64,000 bases of DNA from Chrysopilus asiliformis (lineage: Eukaryota; Arthropoda; Insecta; Diptera; Rhagionidae): positions 31,895,943 to 31,959,942 of the forward strand of contig OZ035962.1 of the NCBI GenBank assembly GCA_964034945.1. The letters are read 5' to 3'. The first letter of the stretch is position 1; each line of letters opens with the position of its first letter. Below are positions 11,076 through 20,584 of the stretch, piece after piece. Made by a program: the position numbers and the translations under genes. The notes beneath the pieces are model-generated. The model searched no databases. It was not told where the DNA came from and saw nothing but the letters and a program-made list of their open reading frames with translations.

Positions 11076-11304
11076 GGACCAAGATCATAGACACATCGCG
11101 TTCCAAAATTGTAGAATTCTGACAAAATTCTGATTTCTTAGTGTCATTAATATAAACATGCGCTGAAAATTTTATTTGGCAATTCCGACGCATTTTCGTA
11201 ATGGCGGTTAAATGCGTTTAAAGGCGGGACACATGCAATTAAGATCTCTTAATCGGTTCGCTCAATAATAAAATTTCCTATGATGGCTAGTAATTATCTT
11301 TATA

Positions 11305-11602
11305 ACAAAATAAAATTTCATGTTACTCTTTCGCGTGGAAACCACTGAACCGATGGGCCTGAAATTTGGCATAGATGTTCGTCGGGGGTCCAGCCCCAAC
11401 ATAGACCCATTAAAAAGTAGCCCCAGAGGTGGGAGAATAAGGGGAGGGGGTAAAGTGATCTCGAAATTTAGCTCTTCTCCTATGTTACCCTTTCGCGGGG
11501 AAACTACCGAGCCGATTAGCCTGAAGTTTAGCTCCAGCATAGACCATCAAAAAAAAAATTTGAAAAAACTTAACCCGGCAACGACGGGTATGCAAGCTAG
11601 TT
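11305..11602 (+). repeat. Helentron-like repeat family C, copy 1
   Basis: Two related monomers ('ttaccctttcgcggggaaac(t/c)a...gagccgatt(a/g)gcctgaa') are followed by AACCCGGCAACGACGGGTAT and GCAAGCTAGT. The same pieces form the copies at 17110-17415 (+) and 55692-56015 (-). Confidence 0.65.
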
Positions 11603-11854
11603 ACCTAATAATTTTAGAACATTGATCAAAGCCCAAGCTACATAGTAAGCTACTTTTATAAAGAAAATCAGTCAATTCGGAGCTAAGGGAGATTTCCCAT
11701 AAAAACCCGGCTATAGCCTTTCATAGAAATTCTCAGCTATATCCCCTAAGTGAATAGTGGAAGTTGCGAAGTGCTGTTCCGCCCTCTTTTCAAGATTACT
11801 TTGTAGGATTTGTCTTTAATTAGGTTGGATCTCAACATTTAATAACATTTTTTT

Positions 11855-12240
11855 GTGTGCTTTCGCCATTTTGTTGTGATAATGTCACTATAATATTTTT
11901 TCATATACATGGGAAAAAAAGCTGTAGAAGGAAAAAAGCTGGTATTGAAATTTTGCACAAATGCATTTTTAGTAAAAAGGAAGAAAAAGTTTTTAAATGT
12001 GCCTCTACCACTGAACCAGGTTTTAGCAATTCTCTTGAAAACGGTTCATTTGATCAAATTTTACTTAATGTGATTTTACATATCTCTTTCATCTATCGAA
12101 ATTCTATCAGATCACTCCCAAGCTACAATTGCATGTAGCAGAATGTAGCAGTTGCCATACAAAAAAGTATTTTTCCAAATTACTGGAGACACCTTGGAAT
12201 TTTTATGGAACTACTCTAGTGGCAATTTTGCTGAGAAAAA
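11855..12240. other. Unassigned stretch
   Basis: The frame 11857-12138 (93 codons) has AT-driven composition and no recognisable motif. GCATGTAGCAGAATGTAGCAG near 12131 is a short local duplication. No transposon ends were resolved. Confidence 0.3.
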
Positions 12241-12352
12241 TGTGGAAAAAGGGTATTTGCATTATCCCTACAGGATCTTCCGTACCGAGTCAGATTCGTG
12301 ATCAGCATCAGATTCGTGATCAGCGACCTCGAAAATTCCGAGGGATACTTTA
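12240..12352 (+). repeat. Fragment of the 122-bp-unit Helitron-like repeat
   Basis: Contains 'gtatttgcattatccctacaggatcttccg' and CAGATTCGTGATCAGC twice in a row, matching the repeat unit at 2220-2590. It is truncated on both sides. Confidence 0.55.
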
Positions 12353-12660
12353 GGGCCTTCGAATTGTGAGACTTTGAACTAATTTCGGGGAAATCGCTGC
12401 ATTAAAACATGTACCTGCATCGAAAACCCGACGAATAGGAAAAAAAAACCCCCTATCCATCTCTCGTTTACCTTCTTAGGGATGGAATTTCGCAAAACCC
12501 CACCCCAGCGAATGCAATTTTCAGGTTTCTTGTTCAAAGGTGTGCGATCGGCGTTGATGAGTCAATCAAGTAGTCAGTCAGGTTAATCTTTTCATTTATA
12601 TGGATGAGGGCTGTTTAGGGGACTGTTGCCTCTTCATCCTGTTCACCCTAAACTTTTATA

Positions 12661-12940
12661 TATACACTCAGAAAAATGTCCAGGTCAACTTTTTGTCAGG
12701 TTAACTCTGACCTTACAGAGGTGTCTGTAAGCCAGCTAGCGGTCAGAGTTAACCGATCTAAGGTCAACTCGTGCAGCTCCCAATGCCCTACTTCACCTGC
12801 TGGTGGCTTAATTTCAGAATTTCTCCGACAACAGGTCAACTCAGCTTTACTTGCCCACATGCAGGCGAACGCGCGCCTGCCCGAGGCCAATTACGCCGTA
12901 TGTAGGTCGTCGAGTTAGCCTCCATTTTTCTGAGTGTATA
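12661..12940. mobile_element. TIR element, 272 bp, CACTCAGAAAAATG ends, TATA flanks
   Basis: The left end CACTCAGAAAAATGTCCAGG and the right end CCTCCATTTTTCTGAGTG give 14-bp perfect inverted termini. TATA lies on both sides (12661-12664, 12937-12940), a possible 4-bp duplication, although the target is itself TA-rich. The interior is far more GC-rich than the flanks and repeats AGGTCAACT or AGGTTAACT at 12683, 12700, 12761 and 12834. Both strands are open over 64-80 codons; these frames are mirror artefacts of the GC-rich interior. CACTCAGA is also the start of the element at 14669. Confidence 0.7.
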
Positions 12941-14668
12941 GGGGCATAATTTAGTAGGTCAAAAACTTTCTTAAATTATGACATCTCCAATATTGTAAAC
13001 CGATTAAAAATTACTTCAAGAATTCGAGAGATATCAGGAGAGGGGATTTACAGTGTTGGGCATGGTTAAATATTAGAGGGCGAGAAATTTCCTTGAGGGC
13101 GGCTGGCCTTTCTAATGATGAAAACCGGATCCAAATACTTTCAGGATTGCTGGAGATAACAAGATGTGATGGTAAGTACAAGTACAAATGATTGAAAAAT
13201 AATTTCTTGATTTAAAAAAAAAAACCAAATTTCGCATAAAATAGACAATTTACCATTTTATTATTTAAAGAAATATATGTGTCTATGAAATTTCTATTCT
13301 CTGGCAATACTTGATCCACTAATTCGTTCATCAGTAGCAACTGCATAATATCTTTTGTCCGAAGTGGGTTTTGTTTCAGTTCGCATTAGAAATAAATAAA
13401 CAAATGGATTCCCTCAAGGTCAACTAAAAAGAATGAGCTCGGCTAATTTGCAGTGGCGACCAATCATAAAGCAGCATAAAACGATAAACTCCTGCCACCC
13501 ATAAGATCGAGACACTTGTAAAATGCTCAGTTTCCTCATTAGAAGGACGTTTTATGCACTGCTATGCCCTTCTTATCCCACACATGCAAAATGTGGCGTG
13601 CCCATAGGCCCAAAGTGTCGACTGCCTTCGAACTAATTTCGGGGAAATCGCTGCATCAAAACATGAACCCGGAACTAGAAGCCGACGAATAGGAACCTGG
13701 GCAAACACCAAACGCCTACGGCGACTCACCATTGAATACATCCCGATTGCCCTTCGCCCTCATTCAGAGGCTGTTATTTTCGATGTTGATTTGCTCTTCT
13801 ATGGTTTTTTTTTCCATGTGCGACTTTGATGGGTGGTACACATAATCCTCCCTTTGGCATCCTTACACGTTTTCCAACCCCATTCACCTCTGCCCCCCTG
13901 TCCAACAAGATTGAAGGGTCATGCTGGCGAAGTATTACCATCGACTGCAGCTTGTTCGACTATAGGGAGCAGCTCGGTTACTGGTTTATCAGAACTTGGG
14001 AAATTCGCGTGGGCCACTGAATGCCACAAAACGGGCGTAACCTAGACATTGGCATTGGAAATTCGTGACTCCACCCAAACCACCTACGCATTTTTGCCAT
14101 TGGATTGCCATGGTGATCTGGAAAAACTTTAGCCCTCCGCACGTTTTTCCGTGCACTATGCCAGCCATTGAGGAATAATTATAGCATATACGATGATAAG
14201 AAAACAACAAAGCTAACGAAAAAAGACGATTTTCCGAACACCAGAAGCCGAATTTACTTATTTCCTCGCATGAACACACGCACACACCAACACACACACC
14301 CAAACTGAAATACGAATTTTTTTTCGACCCGCACGAATACTTAAACACAATGAGTCCTTCGAACGGGATGAGTCGTTTTCGGTGTTATGCTCTCTTCTAT
14401 ATTAGCTCATCCTGAAGCGTTCATCGAAAGTCCTCGATTCTTGTTGTATTCAAAACCCAACACATACGAAACAGATTTATATTTGTGTTTAGCCGTTACT
14501 GTACAAAAAAATACAATCGTAGCTAAAGTGTAAGGTCAAGGTCAAGGAAATATTTCTAGATAAATGAGTTAGTCTTCGACAATTTTCCAGTCTCCATTAG
14601 AAAAATCCAGATAAAAATACCACAAATATAAATGTCGACTAATACAACATTGAAAAATCATAAAACCA
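12941..14668. other. GC-richer unique block, no gene assigned
   Basis: From about 13380 to 14150 the composition is less AT-rich and no repeat family is visible. It is the kind of sequence expected for host regulatory or intronic DNA. A segment of about 70 bases at 13625-13695 (CGAACTAATTTCGGGGAAAT) repeats 12370-12440. Overlapping frames (13826-14020 +, 13833-14045 +, 13989-14348 -) contradict each other and none is convincing. CACACACAC-type repeats lie at 14275-14300. Confidence 0.4.
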
Positions 14669-15052
14669 CACTCAGAGAAAAAAAATAGTTAATTTTATTA
14701 TTTTTGGTAGTTGATGTTGATAATTCTACGAATCTCGATGAACATCCAAAAATAGTTAAAGTTGTTAAAGAATAGTCAAGAAATAGTGCGAAATAGTAAC
14801 CATGTCTAAAATGCTCTCATTTCGGTGTTTACAGCAAAATAATCAATTTTAATTATAAAAAATAGTTAAAATACAAATAACTATTTGGTACTATTTGTTT
14901 ATCGTTTTGTAGTTGAGTTCTCTAATTTTAACTACATAATGATAGGTTTCAGATTTGAAATAATAAAAAAAATTATATAATAGTAAAAATGACAAATTTG
15001 TAATAAAATCTATTACAAATTTATTAAAAATTTGCTACTTTCTACTGACGCG

Positions 15053-15086
15053 TCATTTTGCTCCTCGTTTTCGTGTGGTAAAGTTG
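15053..15086 (+). promoter_or_regulatory. Inr + DPE core promoter
   Basis: TCATTT at 15053-15058 fits the arthropod Inr consensus TCAKTY, with +1 at 15055. AGTTG at 15082-15086 fits the DPE consensus RGWYV and lies exactly at +28 to +32, the strict spacing required for DPE function. No TATA box is seen, as expected for a DPE promoter. The start codon follows at 15108. Confidence 0.6.
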
Positions 15087-15107
15087 TGAATTTTTCAAGT
15101 GCATTAA

Positions 15108-15718
15108 ATGGAACAGTCAGATTATCAAGAAGCAGCTGAGGGTGCGCCGATTATTGTGTTGGATCAAACTTCACTGGATCCCCTATTCGTCTTGTTAGAT
15201 TCTTGGGATTTATCATCTCTATATTCAACGGTAAGATTTTTTTTTGCATTTTTTTAATTTTTCCAACATTTTTACTTAGAAATAAAATTCGTTTCTTCCT
15301 CAACTTTCCAGAAAAATAAAATCTTAAAGATCTGTGCTAACAAAGAGACAGGCGAAGCAAACCATTTGAAAGCGGAGTGTTCTCTAACTGGTATTATTCA
15401 TTTTTATGCTATTTTGTTGAATAAAAACTATAACAAGTATAATATTTGCTTTAAATCACAGAGCACTAATACAGTTTTTTTAACTAGACGAACAAATCGA
15501 AAATAATAAGAAATTCTTGAAATATCTCCAAGATGATTGTATAAAATGCGTGAGCAAATGGGAAAGTCTACACACGCATTTTCATAAATTTCGTATAAAA
15601 TTAAAGACAAACATAACGAAAACGGAAATACGACAGAAGGTAATTTTTTTTGTTAGTAAATTTCTCATTTTACATTCTACTTTTTATATAGATTCTTGTG
15701 ATGCCATCCTCATGCTAA
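15108..15718 (+). CDS. Four-exon gene inside a TIR element, 126-aa protein of unknown function
   Basis: Exons 15108-15230, 15312-15390, 15488-15639 and 15692-15718 join into one frame without a stop. Introns are 81, 97 and 52 bases, with donors GTAAGA, GTATTA and GTAATT and acceptors TTTCCAG, AACTAG and ATATAG. Reading phases agree at every junction. The protein starts MEQSDYQEAAEG, has an acidic/hydrophobic segment (IIVLDQ... LFVLLDSWDLSSLY, residues 15-40), a basic Lys/Cys-rich middle with CIKC in exon 3, a Lys-rich stretch and the end MPSSC. I recognise no domain; the LLDSWDL segment is vaguely SAM-like. It could be the truncated N-terminal part of the element's own transposase or a captured host gene. 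AATAAA follows at 15775. Confidence 0.62.
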
Positions 15719-15774
15719 TGTGATTTTGAGTTTTTCTTTTGTGATAAATCCTTGTTAAGGTTATTTTTACTGGA

Positions 15775-15780
15775 AATAAA
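15775..15780 (+). terminator. Poly(A) signal AATAAA of the four-exon gene
   Basis: AATAAA lies 57 bases after the stop codon and is followed within 40-70 bases by a T/G-rich stretch (CTGTTTCTTTTTCTGTTGAG), the usual downstream element. Confidence 0.5.
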
Positions 15781-16329
15781 ATATTTTTGTAGCACAACAC
15801 ATTCTGTTTCTTTTTCTGTTGAGTTTCTGTTTTTCAGTAAATTCAGGGCAAAATAATTGAAAAATCATTATTTTTCTAATAATTTTAACTAATTTGTAAT
15901 AACAGTGATTAGAAAATAGTTAAAAATGACGACTTTTGTAATACACAGTAACTATTTTAAAGTAATTTCAAACACAAAATAATTATTTTGAGTCTGAATT
16001 TCTACTATTTCGCAGTAGACTTAATGAAAAAATAATTGTTTTTTAATAAATATAACTATTTTTAAATTAAATCTATAATAAAATAATTAAAAGTAATTAT
16101 TATGCAATAAAATTTTACTACTAATGTAATCTGGCAAGAACTATTTTATTGTAATTATTTACAATTTTATATTGTGATCAACTATTCTTTATAATAAAGA
16201 TCAACTACAAAAGTGATAGTCACGATTTGCCATTACTAAATAATTGAAAAGTTGTTAAAAACAACTATTTTTTTTCTCTGCGTGCAGTGGATACTCCTTA
16301 ACTTTCTTAAGGTAACCGTTTGCAAAAGA

Positions 16330-16908
16330 AAAACATAACAAAAGCTATAATTGCCAATCTGGCAATCATTGGAGACCCGTATGGTGATATTCGTATCAAA
16401 ATTCGAACAGTTATACCAAAATTCCACTTTGAAGTCAAACTTTCCAATAAGATTTTTTAAAATTTATTCTAATCGGATTTTCATGTATGGGAGTTTTATG
16501 TAGAATCATATCCTAAATAACTTTTGTTCTTGGACTTTTTTGATAAGATGCACCGTTTTTGAGATATTCACAAAAAACGATTTCGTTCGTATGGGGGGTA
16601 CCCCCCCTAATGGTCCATTTTTGCCCATTAACGAACTTAGCCTCGCATTTTACGAAAAACGGATCTGTGCAAACTTTCAAGTCTCTAGCTCAATCCGTGC
16701 GCCCGCAATCCGCGCCACAGACAGACGGACGGACGGACGGACGGACAGACGGACGGACAGACGGACGGACATGCAGAAATTAAATATTTTTATCATTCTA
16801 AACACACTGGTGTAATTCATTTTTTTGTGCGATGACGGGATCTTGGCGTTACAAACGGTAAGGCAAAGTTAATATACCCTTTGGTTTCACCATACGGGTA
16901 TAAAAAAT
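16330..16908 (+). repeat. mini-me/DINE-like repeat, near full length
   Basis: Begins ACATAACAAAAGCTATAATT GCCA and ends TTTCACCATACGGGTATAAA after a GACGGACA/GACAGACG tract (about 16716-16772). TATACCC(TTTGGTTTCACCATAC)GGGTATA forms the terminal hairpin. It is about 575 bp long. The frames 16540-16815 and 16559-16783 are translations of the microsatellite and its leader and recur in other copies, so they are not genes. Confidence 0.7.
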
Positions 16909-17109
16909 ATAAATAAACGGATTATAAAAATGAAGAATTCGGTTCGGGATGCAGGGATTTCAAGTTTTCCAACACATTAGAAATTGTCGATTATTTTCAA
17001 TTTGTTGTATAAGAATCGTGAATAAATTTGGTGTAAAGGATTTAAGAATAGTTTAATGAAACAAAAATCAATAAAAGCAAAAAGCGGATTGGAATGAAAT
17101 CAGATATTA

Positions 17110-17415
17110 CTTAATCATACTAATATATAAAAATGATCCTGTCTGTCTGTTCCTCTTTCACGCAAAAACGGCTGAATCGATTGACTTGAAATTTGGATGA
17201 GTGTCTGTGGTAGTTCTGGTTCCAATATAGGTATACGGAAAAGTAGCGCGAGGGGTGGGGGGAGTAAGGGGAGGGGGTAAAGTGATTTCGAAACTTCGTT
17301 TTTGCGCTATGTTACCCTTTCGCGGGGAAACTATCGAGCCGATTGGCCTGAAGTTTAGCTCCAATATAGACCACAAAAATAAATTGAAAAAGCTTAACCC
17401 GGCAACGACGGAATT
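17110..17415 (+). repeat. Helentron-like repeat family C, copy 2
   Basis: Runs from TACTAATATATAAAAATGAT (then CTGTCTGTCTG) to AACCCGGCAACGACGG, with a poly-G-rich middle and the monomer 'ttaccctttcgcggggaaactatcgagccgattggcctgaa'. It mirrors 55692-56015. Confidence 0.65.
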
Positions 17416-17439
17416 TTTAATTTAATTTCAATAAAGGTG

Positions 17440-18130
17440 TGTGAAATTTCTGGGCATGAAAAAATTGTTCTGACTTTTTTTAAATTATTGGGTGATTTTA
17501 AATTATTTTGACTAACGTTTGTGTCCCACCTTCTCCGATTTTGGCGAAACTTGGCCAGAATGTTCGTTTACCTAAAAAATGAAAACGGATTTCTCGTGTT
17601 GGGAAAAAATACTTAGTTTAGGAAATACTGCCGTTTGAAAAATGCCGAAAATGATCAGTTCTCAAACAATCACATCTCCAGTTATAATTAAACGGTTTTA
17701 ATGATTTTGGACATAAAAAATATAGAAAAAAAACCGCGAAAAATTTTAATATCAAGAATTACAATAACATTCCTTATCCTGTCCAAGATATCACAGGATA
17801 AGGGATATTTTTGTAATAATATCATGTTTTTAAAAACCCACAAAAAACAATAAAAATCTAAAAAAATAGTAGTCCTAAGAAAATCTTTATATCATTTGGA
17901 ATTTTTATAATTGCTTAAAAATGGTCGGTTGAACTGTTGGAAAACTGATTAAAAACTGATGAAAAACTGCTTATTTCGAAAAAACAAGTATGCGAAAATT
18001 GCTATTATTTTTTTTGAGATTATCTCTGTTCGCTCTGAAAAATTTTTTTGGCAATTTTTTAGGTAAATTTTGAAAAAAAAATACAATTTATTGTAGAGGA
18101 CCTCAGTTGGGTATAAATCAGATAGCACGA
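17440..18130. other. Unassigned, Helentron-like fragments
   Basis: 'ctccgattttggcgaaacttgg' (17535-17556) resembles internal sequence of Helitron-type repeats. The rest is A/T-rich and carries an inverted ATCCTTATCC/GGATAAGGGAT pair near 17770-17805. No element borders or coding frame were found. Confidence 0.3.
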
Positions 18131-18216
18131 TTTCCTTGCAAACTATGCGTCAAATGGAAAAAAAATGTAAACCCAAAAAGTGTTTAGAATACAATTTTAC
18201 GCAACTCTTTCACACA

Positions 18217-19178
18217 TAGGGTAAAGTCGGGAGATATGGCACCCCTTTTTTTAAATGTGCATAACTCAAAAAGTAAAAGAGATTTTTAATTCAAACGAAA
18301 ACCTTTTTATTCTTAAAATCAACTAGTAAAACAAAAATAAAAAATAAATAGGATTTCACTCCTAAAAAAGTAAAAAAAATTAACAAAACATAAATTCATT
18401 GAAAAAACCATATCCCCCAAAAGTGTAGGGGATACGGCACCCTACTTGTTTTTTAAGTTCTTTTTGCCACACTAGTTGCAAGTGTTGACAAATGATGTGC
18501 ATGAGTCATGGGACCATAATTGGCAAACAATGCATTTAATCTATTCGTCGGGTTTAGCAGTCTCAGCATAGTCTTCGCCACATCCAGTGCACACTTCCTT
18601 TCTAGTTGGCGCAAAACCCTGTGATTGAAGTTTTTTAATATGGACTGATATTTTTTGCTAATTTTCTTCAAGGAGCTCCCAAGGAGGGCTTTTTGGTATC
18701 TCCAGCCCTAAGTCGCCTTCTGAGAGTAGTGAAAGATATCTTATAATGGAAATGGCACCCGTTACATATCACCTCAGACATAGGGTGCCATTTCTCCTTT
18801 CAGACATCGCCACTGATTTTCATATTTTACTGAAAACTCACGCTCAATTAACTCTGTTTCATACACACAAATGAAAACAAATAAGATTCTGCTTGTTTTG
18901 GTTTATGAACGGTAAACTTGCTCCAACTGTACTTACCAAAATTCAGCCACTCAAAAAACAACAAAAAAAATTTTGTCTGAAATTTAAATTTTTTTTTCTT
19001 GTTTTGTCACGTAAAAACAAAAGGGAAAGAGCTATGGTGTCGCGGTTTTCACACTTTGTCCTCACTGGGGAAACTGATCTAAGTTTTGTGAGAATGATTT
19101 TGAATCTAATATCGCCAATGGGAGAATTTGAAAGGGTGCCATATCACCTGCGGTGCCATATTACCAGACTTTACCCTA
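18217..19178 (-). mobile_element. Tc1/mariner-superfamily (pogo-type) element, 958 bp, TA TSD
   Basis: The element 18219-19176 has ends GGGTAAAGTCGGGAGATATG and, in reverse complement, GGGTAAAGTCTGGTAATATG. TIRs are about 25 bp with few mismatches and TA lies on both sides. The insertion sits precisely inside a mini-me copy. It contains a broken transposase C-terminus on the minus strand (18453-18713), so the element is a deletion derivative that has lost the catalytic region. The termini share the pattern GRGTAARKTCGGG with family M1 (6012, 9519), suggesting common ancestry. Confidence 0.8.
18453..18713 (-). pseudogene. C-terminal zinc-finger-like remnant of a pogo-type transposase
   Basis: One minus-strand frame, interrupted by three stops, reads EVCTGCGEDYAETAKPDE then stop, IKCIVCQLWSHDSCTSFVNT, C, N, stop, C. 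The spacing CxxC...(W)IKCxxCxxWxHxxC...CxxC matches the C-terminal cysteine/histidine cluster common in insect pogo/Tigger-like DDE transposases. The stop before IKC is a one-base change from Trp (TGG to TAG), and the stop between the last two cysteines is also a substitution. Upstream in the same frame, EGDLGLEIPKSPPWELLEEN can be followed. Catalytic domains are absent. The overlapping 72-codon frame 18453-18671 is out of frame with this and is a shadow. Confidence 0.7.
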
Positions 19179-19407
19179 GGGATTCAATTGGATTTTTGCT
19201 TCCCCCACCTCCATGCAAATGAAGAATTTTTTTGCGGTTTGCTCCAAAATGGTGCACTATATCGATAAAATAATTTAAACTAAAAGTGTTTAGAATACTG
19301 TTTTACAAAACTCTTCCATACCTAAAATTGAATCGGCCCAAGCTTTCCTCCTTGCGTAGCTTCCAATTGATGAGTTATCACTCCACAACCTTTCTTCAAG
19401 AAAAGTA

Positions 19408-19530
19408 ATGGGAAGTTACACAGTTCAACAACAGCTAGAAATTATTCAGCGCTATTATGAAAATTCGCGTTCTGTAATTGTATCGTCTGGTGGTAGGAGC
19501 TATTTAAACGATATTATTTTCCATTATTAA
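19408..19530 (+). pseudogene. N-terminal relic of a mariner-like transposase (DUF4817-type HTH)
   Basis: The ATG at 19408 opens MGSYTVQQQLEIIQRYYEN followed by SRSV. This is the start of the helix-turn-helix domain found at the N terminus of many insect mariner-like transposase proteins (YTVQQR.EIIQ.YYEN..SV pattern). After about residue 23 the similarity stops at roughly 19476 and the frame ends after 41 codons. The catalytic DDE part is missing. A piggyBac-like MITE follows directly at 19531. Confidence 0.6.
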
Positions 19531-19807
19531 CCCGTTCGGTACATGTTTTTTTCTATGGGGGTTAAAAATACTCTCTATACAAATTAATGATGTTTAAGCT
19601 ATCAGTACTCATTAAAAAAAAAAAAAATTAAAATTTTTTAATTTTCCACAAATACGTTCACTGTAGTCCAGATTTTTACTCAACTAATCAAAATTGGGTC
19701 ACAAATGCACTTAAAGGTGCACTGAATGAGGATAGAAAAGTCAATTCAAATTTTTTAGCAACTTTTAACTGCGTTGCCATATTGCATCAAAATACCGAAT
19801 GGGTTAA
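19527..19807. mobile_element. piggyBac-like MITE, 273 bp, TTAA TSD
   Basis: TTAA-CCCGTTCGGTACATG at the left and ATACCGAATGGG-TTAA at the right give TTAA target duplications (19527-19530, 19804-19807) and CCC(A/G)TTCGGTA inverted ends. TTAA with CCC-starting TIRs is diagnostic of piggyBac-type insertions. There is no coding frame inside. Confidence 0.72.
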
Positions 19808-19929
19808 GGACATTGATTATGATTACACTGACAATAAAAATATTGTAGAAATTCCACTCCGTTTGTTATTCAATTTGAAAATTCAGACATTGAAAATGGA
19901 AAACCCTAAAAAAGGCTTTTAGTTATTTT

Positions 19930-20580
19930 CCTCTTCTATAGAGGGGAAGTATTGTATTCATGACGGAGACCGACTCGCGAACGGGGGCAGATAGAAAATT
20001 TCTGATCAGTACGAAATCCGTTTCAGGCAAAATTATGAGGATGTCCGTCCATGTATCTGCCTGTCGGTCTGTCGGTTTTACGTATCTTAAATGACTCGAG
20101 AACGTGTTGAGCTAGTGACTTGAAATTTTTTTGAATGAGTTTTACGGAAATCGTAGTTTTCTATCAACTTCTGGAAAAGTAACAGTAGCTATAACGGCTA
20201 CGTCCCACAGAATTTTCTGAGAAAATACTGTTTTTTGAAAAAATTTCGAAACCTATTAACTTTTGAAAAAAAAAAAATATTGCAAGATTTAAATTTTCCA
20301 CATTTTTTGCTTTAACGGTTCACAAGAAAAAAATTCAGTATTTTGAAAATTTCTCGGAAACGACTTTTGTGAAAAAACGCATATACATATGTAATCAAAT
20401 TCAAAGGAAATGAAATTTCCTACATTTTTTCCTTTGAGGGTTTTTATATATATTTAACGGTTTTCAAGATATTTGAAAAAATATTACCTTTCACAATACA
20501 TATTTTTTCCGAAACGAAATATTGCACAGGAAAGTTTTGCTTAGAAAGAAAGCTTAGTCAACTTAAGCGCAAAAAATTCT
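19930..20580 (+). repeat. Helentron-like repeat family F
   Basis: Begins 'cctcttctatagaggggaagtattgtattcatgac' and continues with 'gatgtccgtccatg', a short CTGTCGGTCTGTCGG tract and several 'ttttgaaaaaattt(c)gaaa' blocks. Related pieces are at 36590-36797 (-), 54500-54720 and 59330-59985. Boundaries are approximate. Confidence 0.45.
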
Positions 20581-20584
20581 TAGA

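Larger units (their letters stand above)
14669..16284. mobile_element. TIR element, 1616 bp, carrying a four-exon gene
   Basis: The left terminus CACTCAGAGAAAAAAAATAG and the reverse complement of the right (CACGCAGAGAAAAAAAATAG) match over 22 bases with one difference. Sub-terminal regions on both sides (14690-15010 and 15830-16260) are crowded with AATAGTTA/TAACTATT motifs in both orientations, as in elements with transposase-binding arrays. The centre holds a promoter, four exons and a poly(A) signal (15055-15780). No clear target duplication was found (ACCA left, CAGT right), so exact ends and superfamily are open. Confidence 0.68.
18150..19370 (+). repeat. mini-me-like repeat split by a TA-flanked insertion
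   Basis: 'aaagtgtttagaatacaattttac' (18176-18200) and 'gattcaattggatttttgcttcccc' (19181-19205) are adjacent blocks in intact copies (compare 1305-1370) but are separated here by the element at 18219-19176. Further copy blocks follow to about 19350. This gives an empty-site comparison for the insertion. Confidence 0.6.

Noticed and set aside
12676..12918. 80-codon plus frame and 64-codon minus frame over the same bases
   Set aside because: Both fall inside a short GC-rich TIR element; open frames on both strands reflect composition.
13049..13066. CAGTGTTGGGCATGG as a hAT end
   Set aside because: No partner terminus found.
18453..18671. 72-codon minus frame as a protein gene
   Set aside because: Out of frame with the recognisable transposase remnant in the same bases; a shadow.
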